The position numbers and the translations under genes are program-made. A stretch of 64,000 bases of DNA. Source: Sphingomonas_R arantia. GTDB taxonomy: Bacteria; Pseudomonadota; Alphaproteobacteria; Sphingomonadales; Sphingomonadaceae. Below, in pieces: positions 18,282 to 30,974 of this stretch. The notes under the pieces were generated by a model. That model made no database searches. It saw only the letters and a program-made list of their open reading frames with translations, and was not told the origin of the DNA. Within the stretch, counting starts at the first letter, position 1. The number at the start of each line of letters is the position of its first letter. Where the stretch lies: the NCBI RefSeq assembly GCF_042682045.1, contig NZ_JBHUGS010000001.1:744001-808000 (forward strand). The letters are read 5' to 3'.

Positions 18282-19103
18282 TTAAGTCCGGACGTCAGCC
18301 TGGCGGGCGGCGAGGATGCGTTCGGTCAGCATGTGGTCGGCAGGTTTGTCGACGTCGATCGCGGCCTCCGCCTGGGGCAGGGCGACGAGGCGGGCGTCGA
18401 GGCCGAGGCGGCGGCCGGCGGTGCGGAGCGCGTTGGGGCCGGAGATGGTGCGGGTGATGGCACGCAGGGCGAGCAGCGGGCCGAAATGCCAGAACAGCTT
18501 GAGCGCGCGTTTGCGGTCCTGTTCGGCCTGCGCCCAGAGTGCCAGCGCGGGTTGTGCGCGGGGGGTGCGGAGCGCGAAGAGGTTGGCGCCGCTATAGGCG
18601 CCGCCGCGGAAACGGAGCCAGGTACGCTTCGCATCCGGGTAGGCGGCCAGCATGGTGCGGCGTTCGACCATGCCGACCGCGACATCCGCCTCGCCGGCGC
18701 GGGCCAGGAAGTTGGCGACCATGTCAGGGGTCAGCAGCGGGTGATCGGCGGTGGTGACGAGCACGGGCCAGGGTGCGGTGGGGGTGCCGGCGACCGCCGC
18801 GATGCTGCGCGAGATGCCGCCCTGGCTTTGCGTAAAGGAGAGGCGCGATTCGGCGGCGCGCCAGCCTTGCGCGAGTGCGTCGGGCGCTTGCCCCGCGACG
18901 ACGATCCGGCCGATTTCGGGACAGGCGAGCAGGGTGCGCAGGACGCGGTCGAGCATCGGCACGCCGCCGACCGGGATCAGTGCCTTCCATTCGGCCCCGA
19001 ACGCGTCCGCCAGCGGGTCGATTCCGGGTCGTTGTCCGGCGAGCACCAGAGCGGTCCAGCGTGCTTCCGGGGCATTCCCGCCGGTCATCCCGTTTTTCGC
19101 CAC
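18282..19103 (-). CDS. MobA-like NTP transferase
   Basis: A 273-residue nucleotidyltransferase of the MobA/GT-A fold (GTG start at 19103; ATG at 19088 is the alternative). The N-terminus reads TALVLAGQRPG...ALIPVGGVPMLDRVL, the nucleotide-binding loop and conserved lysine region, and TTADHPLL provides the metal-binding Asp. The loop is less canonical than in true MobA, and no molybdopterin genes are near. The divergent neighbour is a second nucleotidyltransferase, followed by CDP-alcohol enzymes, so a CDP-activating role for a lipid or surface phospho-alcohol is a better guess. Inference from context. Confidence 0.8.
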   Translation of the reverse strand: MAKNGMTGGNAPEARWTALVLAGQRPGIDPLADAFGAEWKALIPVGGVPMLDRVLRTLLACPEIGRIVVAGQAPDALAQGWRAAESRLSFTQSQGGISRSIAAVAGTPTAPWPVLVTTADHPLLTPDMVANFLARAGEADVAVGMVERRTMLAAYPDAKRTWLRFRGGAYSGANLFALRTPRAQPALALWAQAEQDRKRALKLFWHFGPLLALRAITRTISGPNALRTAGRRLGLDARLVALPQAEAAIDVDKPADHMLTERILAARQADVRT

Positions 19104-19143
19104 AATGTCTCCGTCTAACAGGTCGTTCCGATACCGGAACCGG

Positions 19144-19860
19144 ATGGTCCTGATGTTTGTCCAAAATGCGGTGATCCTGAGCGCAGGCAGGGGTTCGCGC
19201 CTGCTTCCGCTGACTCAGGATCGGCCGAAATGCCTGATTCCGGTCGGCGGGCGGGCGATTCTGGACCACCAGATCGATGCGCTGGCGGCCGCGGGCGTGG
19301 CGCGGACGACGGTGGTCGGTGGGTATCTGTCCGACCGCATCACCGCGCATCTGGCGGGCGGGACCGCCGCGGCGGACATGCGGTTCAATCCGTTCTGGGC
19401 GGTGTCGAGCAGCATTGGCAGCGTCTGGGCGGCGCGCGACCTGTTGCACGGCGACTTCGCGATCGTGAACGGTGATACGGTGTACCGCCCCGCGCTGATC
19501 CGCGAGGGGCTGGCGCAGGTGGAACCGGGCATCGCGCTGTTCGTCGAGCCCGCGCCGCAACCGGAGATCGACGACATGCGCGTGGCGGTGACGGACGGCA
19601 TGGTGCGCGCGGTGGGCAAGACGCTCGATCCGGCGGAGGCGCCGTTCCGGTCGCTGGGCATCGTGGTGGGGCGCGGCGACGACGGGCGCTATAGCCGGAT
19701 GCTGGATGCGGTGATCGGCGAGCCGGACGGCATCCAGAGCTTCCACCACCGCATCGTCCACGAACTGGCGCGGGCGGGGCCGGTGCAGGCGGTGGTGCTG
19801 CCCGGCGGCGGCTGGGTGGAAATCGACCGGCCCGAAGATATCGCGAACTGGGCGGGCTGA
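19144..19860 (+). CDS. Phosphocholine cytidylyltransferase-like NTP transferase
   Basis: A 238-residue sugar/alcohol-phosphate nucleotidyltransferase. The signature LSAGRGSRLLPLTQDRPKCLIPVGG is spread over the first 30 residues (cut here: LSAGRGSRLLPL and RPKCLIPVGG), and FAIVNGDTVY carries the metal-binding Asp. The layout matches LicC/IPCT-like enzymes that make CDP-choline or CDP-inositol from CTP. Start at 19144; an ATG at 19153 is equally possible. Next gene starts four bases after its stop. Confidence 0.85.
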   Translation: MVLMFVQNAVILSAGRGSRLLPLTQDRPKCLIPVGGRAILDHQIDALAAAGVARTTVVGGYLSDRITAHLAGGTAAADMRFNPFWAVSSSIGSVWAARDLLHGDFAIVNGDTVYRPALIREGLAQVEPGIALFVEPAPQPEIDDMRVAVTDGMVRAVGKTLDPAEAPFRSLGIVVGRGDDGRYSRMLDAVIGEPDGIQSFHHRIVHELARAGPVQAVVLPGGGWVEIDRPEDIANWAG

Positions 19861-19863
19861 ACC

Positions 19864-21027
19864 ATGGGCCGCACGCGCATCACCGATGTCGCCGTCCTGT
19901 GGCTGGGCGAGCCGTTGCTGATTCCGCATCTGTGGCCGATCGTCGATGCACTGGCGCGCGAGCGGCCGGACCTGACGATCGACCTGTGGGTCAGCACGTC
20001 GATGCACGAGGCGCTGGTGATGTCGTGGTTGCAGCCGCACCATGCGGGCCTGCGGATCCGCCGCGCGCCGGGGTTCGTCCATATCGCCGCGTTCGCGCCG
20101 GGGCAGGTCGTGCCGTTGCCGCCCAAGATCCCCATGCTGGCACGGCTGGCGGGGTATCTGGCGTGGACGAAGGTCGTGCTGTGCGCGGAGCAGACGAGCC
20201 TGTGGCTGCCCAAGATGGTGCCGTTCCTGCCGCCGTTCATCTTTACGGTCCACGGCGCGGGGCCGTTGAATTGCAGCCGGGCGCGGCTGTCCTATGCGCA
20301 CCGCATCCTGATCCCGAGCGCGCTCGATATCCCGCAGCATCTGGCGCAGGGCGTGGCGGCGGACCGGATCGTGGTGACCGGTTATGCCAAGTGCAGCTTC
20401 GTCGGCGGGCGGCCGGCACGCGCGCTGTTCGGCGATGATCGGCCGGTGCTGCTCTATGCACCGCACTGGCAGGGGCACCGGTCGTCATGGCCGGCATGGG
20501 GGGCGGCGATCGTTCGGATGCTGGCGGAACAGCGCGAGTGGAACGTCATCCTTGCGCCGCACCAGCGGATGTTCGAGCGGGCGCCGGAGGCGAAGGCGCT
20601 GATCGAGGCAGCGGGGGCAGCGGAGCATGTCCATGTCGATACGGGCAGCTTCGCGACGGTGGACGGGAGCTATACGGGGGCGGCGGACCTGTATCTGGGC
20701 GATACGTCGAGCCAGATCCTGGAATATATCGCGCGGCCGCGGCCCTGCGTTCTGCTGCGGCCGCCCGGGCTGCGCTGGGATGCGAGCGGGAGCGGGGATT
20801 ATTGGGGCTGCGGGGCGGTGGTCGAGTCGCTGGGCGACCTGACCGGCGCGCTTGCCGAGGCGGGGGCGCGGCACGGGGCGTATCGCGCGTTCCAGGTCGA
20901 TCTGGCGGCGGCGGCGCTGGGGGAGTGTGGGCCGGCCGCGCCGCTGAACGGGGCGCGGGCAATCGCGGCGGTGGTCGATCGGCGGTGCCGGGTGCCGCGG
21001 GCGGAGTTGGTCGCGACGCCGTCCTGA
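19864..21027 (+). CDS. CDP-glycerol glycerophosphotransferase-like protein
   Basis: A 387-residue GT-B-like protein. The C-terminal half has the features of the CDP-glycerol glycerophosphotransferase family: VLLYAPHWQGHRSSW, ILAPHQRMF, and the DTSSQILEYIARPRPCVLL block that follows the conserved LYLGDTSS. No signal peptide or membrane helix is evident, so it acts at the cytoplasmic face. It sits four bases after the cytidylyltransferase gene, so they form an operon. It probably transfers a CDP-linked alcohol phosphate or a sugar to a lipid or polymer; the acceptor is unknown. Confidence 0.78.
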   Translation: MGRTRITDVAVLWLGEPLLIPHLWPIVDALARERPDLTIDLWVSTSMHEALVMSWLQPHHAGLRIRRAPGFVHIAAFAPGQVVPLPPKIPMLARLAGYLAWTKVVLCAEQTSLWLPKMVPFLPPFIFTVHGAGPLNCSRARLSYAHRILIPSALDIPQHLAQGVAADRIVVTGYAKCSFVGGRPARALFGDDRPVLLYAPHWQGHRSSWPAWGAAIVRMLAEQREWNVILAPHQRMFERAPEAKALIEAAGAAEHVHVDTGSFATVDGSYTGAADLYLGDTSSQILEYIARPRPCVLLRPPGLRWDASGSGDYWGCGAVVESLGDLTGALAEAGARHGAYRAFQVDLAAAALGECGPAAPLNGARAIAAVVDRRCRVPRAELVATPS

Positions 21028-21028
21028 A

Positions 21029-22153
21029 TCAGGCGTCGAGCCAGGAGCGGATCGGCTGGCCGCGCAGCTTGAACACCGCGGCCTGCGCCATCTGCGACAA
21101 ATGGACGACCAGCGAGATCGCGGTCCACCAGGCGACCGCGACGATGCTGAGATCGGGGCGGCCGACCGCGAGGAAGCCGGCGAGGATGACGAAGTTCGGG
21201 TTGCGCCGCGCGGTGATGAGCCGGAAGTCGCTGTCGATCTTGCGCCAGACGTGGATGTGCATCCCGAACAGCGCGATGAACGCGCCCTCGATCAGACGCT
21301 GCGCGACATAGCCGCCGATGATGACCGCCATGACGGTGGTGAACACGGGCGGGCTGAGTTCGAGCCCCCAGGCGTAGAGGCCGAGACCCCAGGCGACATA
21401 CCAGAATGGCGGGTGGATCAGATCGACGCCGTGATCGAGCAGGTGGCCCCACTTGGACGAGGTGATGGTGCAGCGCGCGAGTTTGCCGTCGACGGTGTCG
21501 AGTACCATGAAGAACAGCCCGATCGCCAGCGCGGGCCAGTAGTGGCCGTAGGCGAACAGGATAGTCGTGATGATGCACAGGATCGCGCCGAAGGTCGACA
21601 CCATGTTGGGCGTGATGCCCGCCGCGGCGCAGCGCCGGGTGAGGAACAGCGCCCATTCGGGCCAGAGATATTTGGTGAGCGCGTCCGTCACGCCCTTGTA
21701 CGCGCCGACATAGCTGGCGCGTTCGACGCCTGCGACGGTGGCGGGGGTGAGCGGGGTGGCGAAGGGCAGTTCGCGCTTGCGGAGCTCGTCGTTGACCATC
21801 GCGCCGCCCTGTTCGTGCGCCATGACGGTGAGGCCGGCTGGGATGCGCCCGGCGGCGATGTCTGCGGCCGCGGCTGCTGCGGCAGAGTCGGTGACATGGG
21901 CGATGACGGGTTTGCCGGCGACGGTCAGGACGTGGTTCGGCCTGGCCGCGAGCGTGCGGAGCCAGGCCGGGTCGAATGCGTGGCCCGCGTCGACCAGCAG
22001 GCGTGGCGCGTTTGCCGGCGCCTCGCCGAACGGGAGTTTGGCGGCGGCAGCGATGCGGTGCGTGCGCTCGGCGGTGTCCATGCCCCAGAGCAGGACGGGA
22101 TTGTGGCCGACCATCTGGACGGTCGGGCGATCGGTTGCGCGCATATCGGACAT
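21029..22153 (-). CDS. CDP-alcohol phosphatidyltransferase with N-terminal extension
   Basis: A 374-residue membrane enzyme. The C-terminal ~220 residues hold the CDP-alcohol phosphotransferase motif DG-x2-AR-x8-G-x3-D-x3-D in full (VDGKLAR ... WGHLLDHGVD) within several membrane helices. Residues 1-150 are soluble and end with an ERASYVGAYKGVTD lead-in, an arrangement like the two-domain inositol-1-phosphate cytidylyltransferase/DIPP-synthase proteins, but the N-domain lacks a clear nucleotide loop and may be degenerate. Start at 22153 has a GGGGGG ribosome site. It is convergent with, and one base from, the glycerophosphotransferase-like gene. Product unknown. Confidence 0.85.
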   Translation of the reverse strand: MSDMRATDRPTVQMVGHNPVLLWGMDTAERTHRIAAAAKLPFGEAPANAPRLLVDAGHAFDPAWLRTLAARPNHVLTVAGKPVIAHVTDSAAAAAAADIAAGRIPAGLTVMAHEQGGAMVNDELRKRELPFATPLTPATVAGVERASYVGAYKGVTDALTKYLWPEWALFLTRRCAAAGITPNMVSTFGAILCIITTILFAYGHYWPALAIGLFFMVLDTVDGKLARCTITSSKWGHLLDHGVDLIHPPFWYVAWGLGLYAWGLELSPPVFTTVMAVIIGGYVAQRLIEGAFIALFGMHIHVWRKIDSDFRLITARRNPNFVILAGFLAVGRPDLSIVAVAWWTAISLVVHLSQMAQAAVFKLRGQPIRSWLDA

Positions 22154-22261
22154 GCCGCCCCCCATAGGACACATGGCGCGATCCGCAACATTTTGCGGGG
22201 AGCGTGGGGGCTGTCCATGAGGCCGGATACGCCGCGCGCAGCCAGCCTCATGTCGCGGCAA

Positions 22262-22627
22262 TCAGATTTTTGCGGGCGTTACCAGCGGCGGGGTCTGCTG
22301 ATGCTGCACGACCCGCCAGACTTCATGTTCGATCCGGCGGATGGTCGACGTGCAATAGGCCTCGTAGGTCTCGTCGCCGCGGTGCGCCTTGACGTGATAG
22401 CCGATGACGATCAGCCCTTCCTGCGGGCGCGAGACGGTCTGCTCGGTCAGTTCGGCGCTGTCCCACACCGGCGTCGAGGCGACGGCGTCGATCGCCTGGC
22501 TGCCCTGGTGGACAAATGGCGGTTGCGGCAGGACCATCACCACTTCGGCGTCGACCTTCTCACGGTAATTGTCGGGGCCTTCGGTCCACAGGCTCTGTTC
22601 GAAGCCCCACAGGCGATCGTCGTCCAT
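22262..22627 (-). CDS. DUF4440/SnoaL-like protein
   Basis: A 121-residue soluble protein with an NTF2-like cone pattern (LWGFEQSLWTEGPDNYREK at the N-terminus, VMVLPQPPFVHQGSQAIDAV, then a strand-rich C-terminus with EAYCTSTIRRIEHEVWRVVQHQQ). This matches the DUF4440 group by general look. Start at 22627 is supported by GGAG in the correct spacing. Its role is unknown; the CDP-alcohol gene is the codirectional neighbour upstream of the strand-shared gap. Confidence 0.7.
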   Translation of the reverse strand: MDDDRLWGFEQSLWTEGPDNYREKVDAEVVMVLPQPPFVHQGSQAIDAVASTPVWDSAELTEQTVSRPQEGLIVIGYHVKAHRGDETYEAYCTSTIRRIEHEVWRVVQHQQTPPLVTPAKI

Positions 22628-22756
22628 CTGCGTATCTCCACGATGTTGGCTTTTCATAAGCTGCGGCAGACGCGGATGTTCCCGTTCGTCAGGCTGCGCA
22701 GGGACGTCGGCTGCCGATACCGTGGCATTTTGCTTGAGTAAGTTGGTTTGAGGGGG

Positions 22757-23962
22757 TCAGACCCGTTCAATCGCCATGGCCACGCCCATCCCCACGCCGA
22801 CGCACATCGTTGCGAGACCGAGGCGGCCGCCGGTCGCCTGCAACTGGTGCGTCAGGGTGAGCGCAAGGCGCGCGCCGCTCATGCCAAGCGGGTGGCCGAG
22901 TGCGATCGCGCCGCCGTTCGGATTGACGTGGGGGGCATCGTCGGCGACGCCGAAGTGGCGCAGGACGGCGAGTGCCTGACTGGCGAACGCCTCGTTCAGT
23001 TCGATCGCATCGAACCGGTCGATCGTCAGGTCGAGCCGCGCGAGCAGTTTTTCGATCGCGGGGATGGGACCGACGCCCATGACGCGCGGCGCGACGCCGC
23101 CGGATGCGAAGCCCAGGATGCGCGCCCGCGGGGTGAGCCCTTCGCGCGCGATCGTCGCCTCGTCCGCAACCAGCAGCGCGGCGGCACCGTCGTTGATGCC
23201 GGACGCGTTGCCCGCGGTGACGGTGCCGTCCGTGAACAGCGGCTTGAGCGCGCCCAGCGTTTCGATCGTGGTGTCGGCGCGGGGATGTTCGTCGACGCTC
23301 GCCTCGGCCGGCGGCGCGCCGCGGCGGGTGGGCAGCGGGACCGCGACGATCTCATCGGCGAAAAAACCCGCCTGTTGCGCGGCGGCGGCGCGTTGCTGGC
23401 TGCGCCACGCGAACGCGTCCTGATCCGCGCGGCTGACGCCGTGATCCTCGGCGACATTCTCGCCGGTGCGCGGCATCGTCTCCGTCCCGTACAGCGCCTG
23501 GAGGGCGGGATTGACGAAGCGCCAGCCCATCGTCGTGTCCTCTAGCGTCTGGGCGCGGCCGAACGCGGCGTCCGACTTGCCCATGACGAAGGGCGCGCGC
23601 GTCATGCTTTCCACGCCGCCGGCGATCGCCAACCCGATTTCCCCCGCGCGGATCGCACGCGCCGCGCCACCGACCGCGTCGAGCCCCGATGCGCAGAGCC
23701 GGTTGAGCGTGATGCCGGGCACGGTGTGGGGCAGCCCGGCGAGCAGCAGGCTCATCCGCGCGACGTTGCGATTGTCCTCGCCCGCCTGGTTGGCGCAGCC
23801 ATAATAGACCTCCTCGATCCGCGCGGGGTCGAGTGACGGGTTGCGGGCGAGCAGCGCGCGGATCGGTACCGCGCCGAGATCGTCGGCGCGCACCTTCGCC
23901 AGGACCCCGCCGTAGCGGCCGATCGGGGTGCGCACCGCATCGCAGATATATGCGTCAGTCAT
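22757..23962 (-). CDS. pcaF: 3-oxoadipyl-CoA thiolase
   Basis: A 401-residue thiolase of exactly the usual PcaF length, cleaving 3-oxoadipyl-CoA to succinyl-CoA and acetyl-CoA, the last step of the beta-ketoadipate pathway. The active-site Cys is in LNRLCASGLDA, the His in NPNGGAIALGHPLGMSGARL and the second Cys in ATMCVGVGMG. The start MTDAYICDAVRTPIGRYGG is typical for PcaF. Its ATG overlaps the TGA of a pcaJ remnant. A PcaR-type regulator and operator lie upstream, so control by a pathway intermediate is likely. Confidence 0.93.
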   Translation of the reverse strand: MTDAYICDAVRTPIGRYGGVLAKVRADDLGAVPIRALLARNPSLDPARIEEVYYGCANQAGEDNRNVARMSLLLAGLPHTVPGITLNRLCASGLDAVGGAARAIRAGEIGLAIAGGVESMTRAPFVMGKSDAAFGRAQTLEDTTMGWRFVNPALQALYGTETMPRTGENVAEDHGVSRADQDAFAWRSQQRAAAAQQAGFFADEIVAVPLPTRRGAPPAEASVDEHPRADTTIETLGALKPLFTDGTVTAGNASGINDGAAALLVADEATIAREGLTPRARILGFASGGVAPRVMGVGPIPAIEKLLARLDLTIDRFDAIELNEAFASQALAVLRHFGVADDAPHVNPNGGAIALGHPLGMSGARLALTLTHQLQATGGRLGLATMCVGVGMGVAMAIERV

Positions 23963-24168
23963 GGCTGGCTCCTGTGGGTATCGATCGCAGAGGTGAGCGG
24001 GATGCCGCAGCACTCGCGCAGTGTAGCCGCATCGAGGCCGTCCACCGTCTGGATGCCCGTCGCGCCGTCCGGTCCGAGGTAGAGAATCGCAGGATCGGTG
24101 CAGAGCCGCGAGACGAAGGCAGGTCCGGTCAGCGGATAGCTGCACCGGCGCACCAGCTTGCCGTCGCC
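23959..24168 (-). pseudogene. pcaJ: C-terminal remnant of pcaJ (3-oxoadipate CoA-transferase subunit B)
   Basis: About 69 codons directly before pcaF read as the end of a subunit-B CoA-transferase: GDGKLVRRCSYPLTG, then FVSRLCTDPAILYLGPDG and a short tail. The rest of pcaJ and all of pcaI, which normally precede pcaF, are absent. Upstream of about 24168 the frame runs into the regulator's promoter region and shows no homology I recognise. The stop still overlaps the pcaF start as ATGA, so the join to pcaF is original. It appears to be a deletion scar; a short peptide could still be translated from upstream codons. Confidence 0.75.
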
Positions 24169-24287
24169 CCGATCCGTCGGAAAGTCCTGCGCGATCGCGT
24201 CCCGGATCGTGACTGCCGTCCTGTCGACCAAGCGATGCTCTCCCGTTCTTATCCCAACGGCATTGCGGCCGACCTCCGTATGGTCAA

Positions 24288-24319
24288 TCGATAAACGGAC
24301 AATCATTCGATAATCGGAC
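24288..24319. promoter_or_regulatory. PcaR/PcaU-type operator
   Basis: TCGATAAACGGAC (24288-24300) and TTCGATAATCGGAC (24306-24319) are two copies of one motif, the second containing the CGATAATCG palindrome. The known sites of PcaU, PobR and PcaR in Acinetobacter and Pseudomonas have the form GTTCGATAATCGCAC, plus a nearby direct repeat. The site ends nine bases before the regulator's ATG and faces the pcaJ remnant/pcaF on the other side. Confidence 0.75.
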
Positions 24320-24328
24320 AATGGCACT

Positions 24329-25129
24329 ATGAACCAGTTGGTCGAACTCGACGCGAACGGCGATCCGGACTTCATGACGTCGCTGGCGCGCGGCCTGCAT
24401 GTGTTGCGCTGTTTCGCGAATGCGCGGGGGCCGGTGACGCTGGCGGAGGTGAGCCAGCAGGCGGGGCTCAGCCGGCCGGCGGTCAGGCGGTGCCTGCATA
24501 CGCTCGTCCGGTTGGGCTATGCCGCGCGTGAAGGGCAGGCCTATGTCCTGCGGCCCAAGGTGCTGGCGCTCGGCCATGCCTATCTGGCGTCGACGAGTCT
24601 GGCCGAACGCGCGCAACCGATCCTGAACGCGTTGTGCGATCAAATCGGCGAGTCCTGTTCGCTCGGCGTGCTGGAGGAGGACCGGGTTTATTATGTCGCG
24701 CGGGCGGAGACGCAGCGGATCATGTCGATGGCGCTGCGGGTCGGGAGCCAGTTGCCGCTTTACTGCACGTCGATGGGGCGCGTTCTGCTGGCCGGTTTGC
24801 CTGAAGAGGAACTCGACGCCTATCTCGATCGCACCGAACTGGTCGCGTCGACGCCGCGGACCGTGACCGATCGCACGGAACTGCGCCGCCTGATCACGAA
24901 GGCGCGGGAAGAGGGGTTCGCGGTCGTCGATCAGGAACTGGAGATCGGGTTGCGCTCGATCGCCGTACCGTTGCGATCGGGCGGCAGGACGCGCGCGGCG
25001 ATCAACGTCGGCGTTCAGCCCGCGCGTGTTTCGATGGCCGTGCTGCGGTCACGCGTGTTGCCGGCGCTGAAGAAAGCGGTGCAGGAACTCGGCTCCGTGG
25101 CACCGCCGGAGACGCTTCACGCCCGCTGA
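24329..25129 (+). CDS. pcaR: IclR-family regulator of the pca pathway (PcaR-like)
   Basis: A 266-residue IclR-type regulator. Residues ~15-75 make the winged helix (SLARGLHVLRCFANARGPVTLAEV, in part) and ~95-255 form the effector-binding domain, with CTSMGRVLLAGL and EEGFAVVDQELEIGLRSIAVPL as family blocks. The N-terminal DPDFMTSLARGL is typical of the PcaR/PcaU/PobR subgroup. It is divergent from pcaF and the pcaJ scar and has a consensus operator directly upstream, so it probably controls both itself and pcaF. The usual effector of this subgroup is beta-ketoadipate or protocatechuate. Confidence 0.88.
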   Translation: MNQLVELDANGDPDFMTSLARGLHVLRCFANARGPVTLAEVSQQAGLSRPAVRRCLHTLVRLGYAAREGQAYVLRPKVLALGHAYLASTSLAERAQPILNALCDQIGESCSLGVLEEDRVYYVARAETQRIMSMALRVGSQLPLYCTSMGRVLLAGLPEEELDAYLDRTELVASTPRTVTDRTELRRLITKAREEGFAVVDQELEIGLRSIAVPLRSGGRTRAAINVGVQPARVSMAVLRSRVLPALKKAVQELGSVAPPETLHAR

Positions 25130-25221
25130 GGCGCTCAAACGGGCGGCGGTGGTATGATCCTTCCCGCGCCCGTCTGACTGCGCCCCCCTTTCCGACCGCG
25201 CATTCGCCTTCCTAACCGGCG

Positions 25222-28834
<3,613 letters not shown>

Positions 28835-28850
28835 TTCGGGTGCTTCTGCT

Positions 28851-28968
28851 CCCTCCCCCACCGGGGGGAGGGCTGGGGTGGGGGGCTGTTCCAGGAGGTC
28901 CGTGTGTGGCCGGTTCGTCCCCAGCCACGCCCCCCACCCAACCCTCCCCCCGGTGGGGGGAGGGCTAT
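28851..28968. repeat. Pair of inverted CT/GA-rich repeats
   Basis: CCCTCCCCCACCGGGGGGAG-type hairpin at about 28851-28888 and the inverted counterpart at about 28930-28968 (CCCCACCCAACCCTCCCCCC then GGTGGGGGGAGGG). It lies between the recF start and the thioredoxin-like gene end, and is the sister of the pair at 11578-11738. Confidence 0.7.
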
Positions 28969-28984
28969 TCGGTTTCGCGTGCGG

Positions 28985-29587
28985 TTACGACAGCGCCTTG
29001 TCGATGATCGCCTTCGCGTCGGCGCCAGTCCAGTCCATGCCGCCGACGACGCGCCAGCGTTCCTTGCCGTCCGCGCCGTAGAGGATGGTGACGGGGAGCG
29101 TGTCGGCCTTGACCGCCTCCATCAGGACGTTCTGCTTGTCGAGATAGGGCTGAAGCGCGGTGAACTTGCGCGATGCGAAATAGGGGTCGACCGCGCGCTT
29201 GCCGGCGAGATCCTGGCTGACGACCATCAGGTGCAGCCGGTCCTTTTCGCGCGTGGCGAGCGCATCGAGCGTCGGCATTTCGGCGAGGCACGGCGCGCAC
29301 CAAGTGGCCCAGAGGTTGACCATCAGCGGCTTGCCGAGGTTCGCGGTGAGCGTGGCGGGCGCGCCGTCCGGGCCGGTGAACGGGATGGCGGGCATTTTCT
29401 CGCCGGCATGGCTGATGTCGAGCTTGCTGGTGCCGGACGACACGGGGCTGCCGTCACCCGCCGAAGCCGTAGCGTTGGAAGGATCGGCGGTGGCCAGCGT
29501 GTTCGCCGCGGGTTGCGGGGTTTCAGGCTTGCCTCTATCGCAGCCGGCGACTGCCAGCGCGAGGAGCAGGACGATCAGCGGCCGCAA
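28985..29587 (-). CDS. TlpA-like thioredoxin-fold lipoprotein
   Basis: About 200 residues. The lipobox LAVAGC near the N-terminus predicts a membrane-anchored periplasmic lipoprotein, followed by a low-complexity linker and a thioredoxin domain with WCAPC in [17 protein letters not shown] and the cis-proline at TLPVTILYG. It is a thiol-disulfide oxidoreductase of the TlpA/ResA kind. I chose the TTG at 29587 because GGAG sits six bases before it; another TTG at 29599 would leave only four bases to the divergent argH start. Confidence 0.87.
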   Translation of the reverse strand: MRPLIVLLLALAVAGCDRGKPETPQPAANTLATADPSNATASAGDGSPVSSGTSKLDISHAGEKMPAIPFTGPDGAPATLTANLGKPLMVNLWATWCAPCLAEMPTLDALATREKDRLHLMVVSQDLAGKRAVDPYFASRKFTALQPYLDKQNVLMEAVKADTLPVTILYGADGKERWRVVGGMDWTGADAKAIIDKALS

Positions 29588-29603
29588 GGAAGACTCCAAT
29601 CAG

Positions 29604-30974
29604 ATGTGGGGAGGGCGCTTTTCGGAAGGGCCCGCCGCGGTGATGCGTGAGATTAACGCATCCATCCCGTTCGACAAGCGATTGTGGCGCGAAGACATCG
29701 CCGGATCGCGCGCGCACGCCGCGATGCTGGGCGCCGCGGGGATCGTTTCGCCCGACGACGCGGCGGCGATCGACGCCGGGCTGGCGACGGTCGGTCAGGA
29801 ATATGACGCGGACGGCGTGACGGTGGACCTCGCGCTCGAGGACATCCACATGGCGACCGAGCAGCGGCTGGCGCAGCTGATCGGTCCGGCCGCCGGGCGC
29901 CTGCACACGGCGCGGTCGCGTAACGACCAGGTCGCGACCGATTTCAAGCTGTGGGTGCGCAGCGCAATCGATGCGGTGCTGGCGGGGCTGGCCGGGTTGC
30001 AGGCCGCGCTGGTGATGCGGGCGGAGGAACATGCCGACAGCGTGATGCCGGGCTTCACCCATCTGCAGGTCGCGCAGCCGGTGACGCTGGGGCATCACCT
30101 GATGGCCTATTACGAGATGATCGGGCGCGACCGGTCGCGGTTCGCCGATGCGAAGGCGCGGGCGAACCTGTCGCCGCTCGGGTCCGCGGCTCTGGCCGGC
30201 ACCGGGTTTCCGATCGACCGCGATGCGACCGCGGCGGCGCTGGGGTTCGACGGGCCGACCGCCAATTCGCTCGACAGCGTGTCGGACCGCGATTTCGCGA
30301 TGGATTATCTGATGGCCGCCACGACGTGCGCGGTCCACCTGTCGCGGCTGTCGGAGGAGTTCGTGATCTGGGCGTCGCAGCCGTTCGGGTTCGTGGCGCT
30401 GTCCGACGCCTGGTCGACCGGATCGTCGATCATGCCACAGAAACGCAACCCGGATGCGGCAGAGCTGGTGCGCGGCCATTCCGGGCGGATCGCGGGGTGC
30501 ATGATGGCGCTGACCATGACGATGAAGGGGCTGCCGCTGGCCTATTCCAAGGACATGCAGGACGACAAGCCGCCGGTGTTCGAGGCGCACGACCTGCTGG
30601 CGCTGTCGATCGCGGCGATGACCGGCATGGTCGAAAGCGTGACGTTCCGGACCGAGCGGATGCGCGCGGCGGCGGAGGCGGGTTATTCGACCGCGACCGA
30701 CCTGGCCGACTGGCTGGTGCGGGTGGCGGACGTGCCGTTCCGCGAGGCGCATCATATCACGGGGCAGGCGGTGCGGCTGGCCGAGACGACGGGCTGCGCG
30801 CTGGACCAGATTCCGATCGACGCGCTGAAAGCGATCGACCCCCGGATCGACAAGCGGGTCTATGACGCGCTGTCGGTCGATGCGTCGGTCGCGGCGCGGG
30901 TGAGCCACGGCGGCACCGCGCCGGTCCGGGTGCGCGAAGCGGTCGCGCGGGCGAAGGAGGCCCTGGCGCTATGA
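29604..30974 (+). CDS. argH: Argininosuccinate lyase
   Basis: A 456-residue enzyme of the fumarase/aspartase superfamily that splits argininosuccinate to arginine and fumarate. It starts [20 protein letters not shown], carries [17 protein letters not shown] and the superfamily signature [12 protein letters not shown]. Start at 29604 is the family start. First gene of a tight run: its stop overlaps the next ATG (ATGA). Confidence 0.97.
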   Translation: MWGGRFSEGPAAVMREINASIPFDKRLWREDIAGSRAHAAMLGAAGIVSPDDAAAIDAGLATVGQEYDADGVTVDLALEDIHMATEQRLAQLIGPAAGRLHTARSRNDQVATDFKLWVRSAIDAVLAGLAGLQAALVMRAEEHADSVMPGFTHLQVAQPVTLGHHLMAYYEMIGRDRSRFADAKARANLSPLGSAALAGTGFPIDRDATAAALGFDGPTANSLDSVSDRDFAMDYLMAATTCAVHLSRLSEEFVIWASQPFGFVALSDAWSTGSSIMPQKRNPDAAELVRGHSGRIAGCMMALTMTMKGLPLAYSKDMQDDKPPVFEAHDLLALSIAAMTGMVESVTFRTERMRAAAEAGYSTATDLADWLVRVADVPFREAHHITGQAVRLAETTGCALDQIPIDALKAIDPRIDKRVYDALSVDASVAARVSHGGTAPVRVREAVARAKEALAL

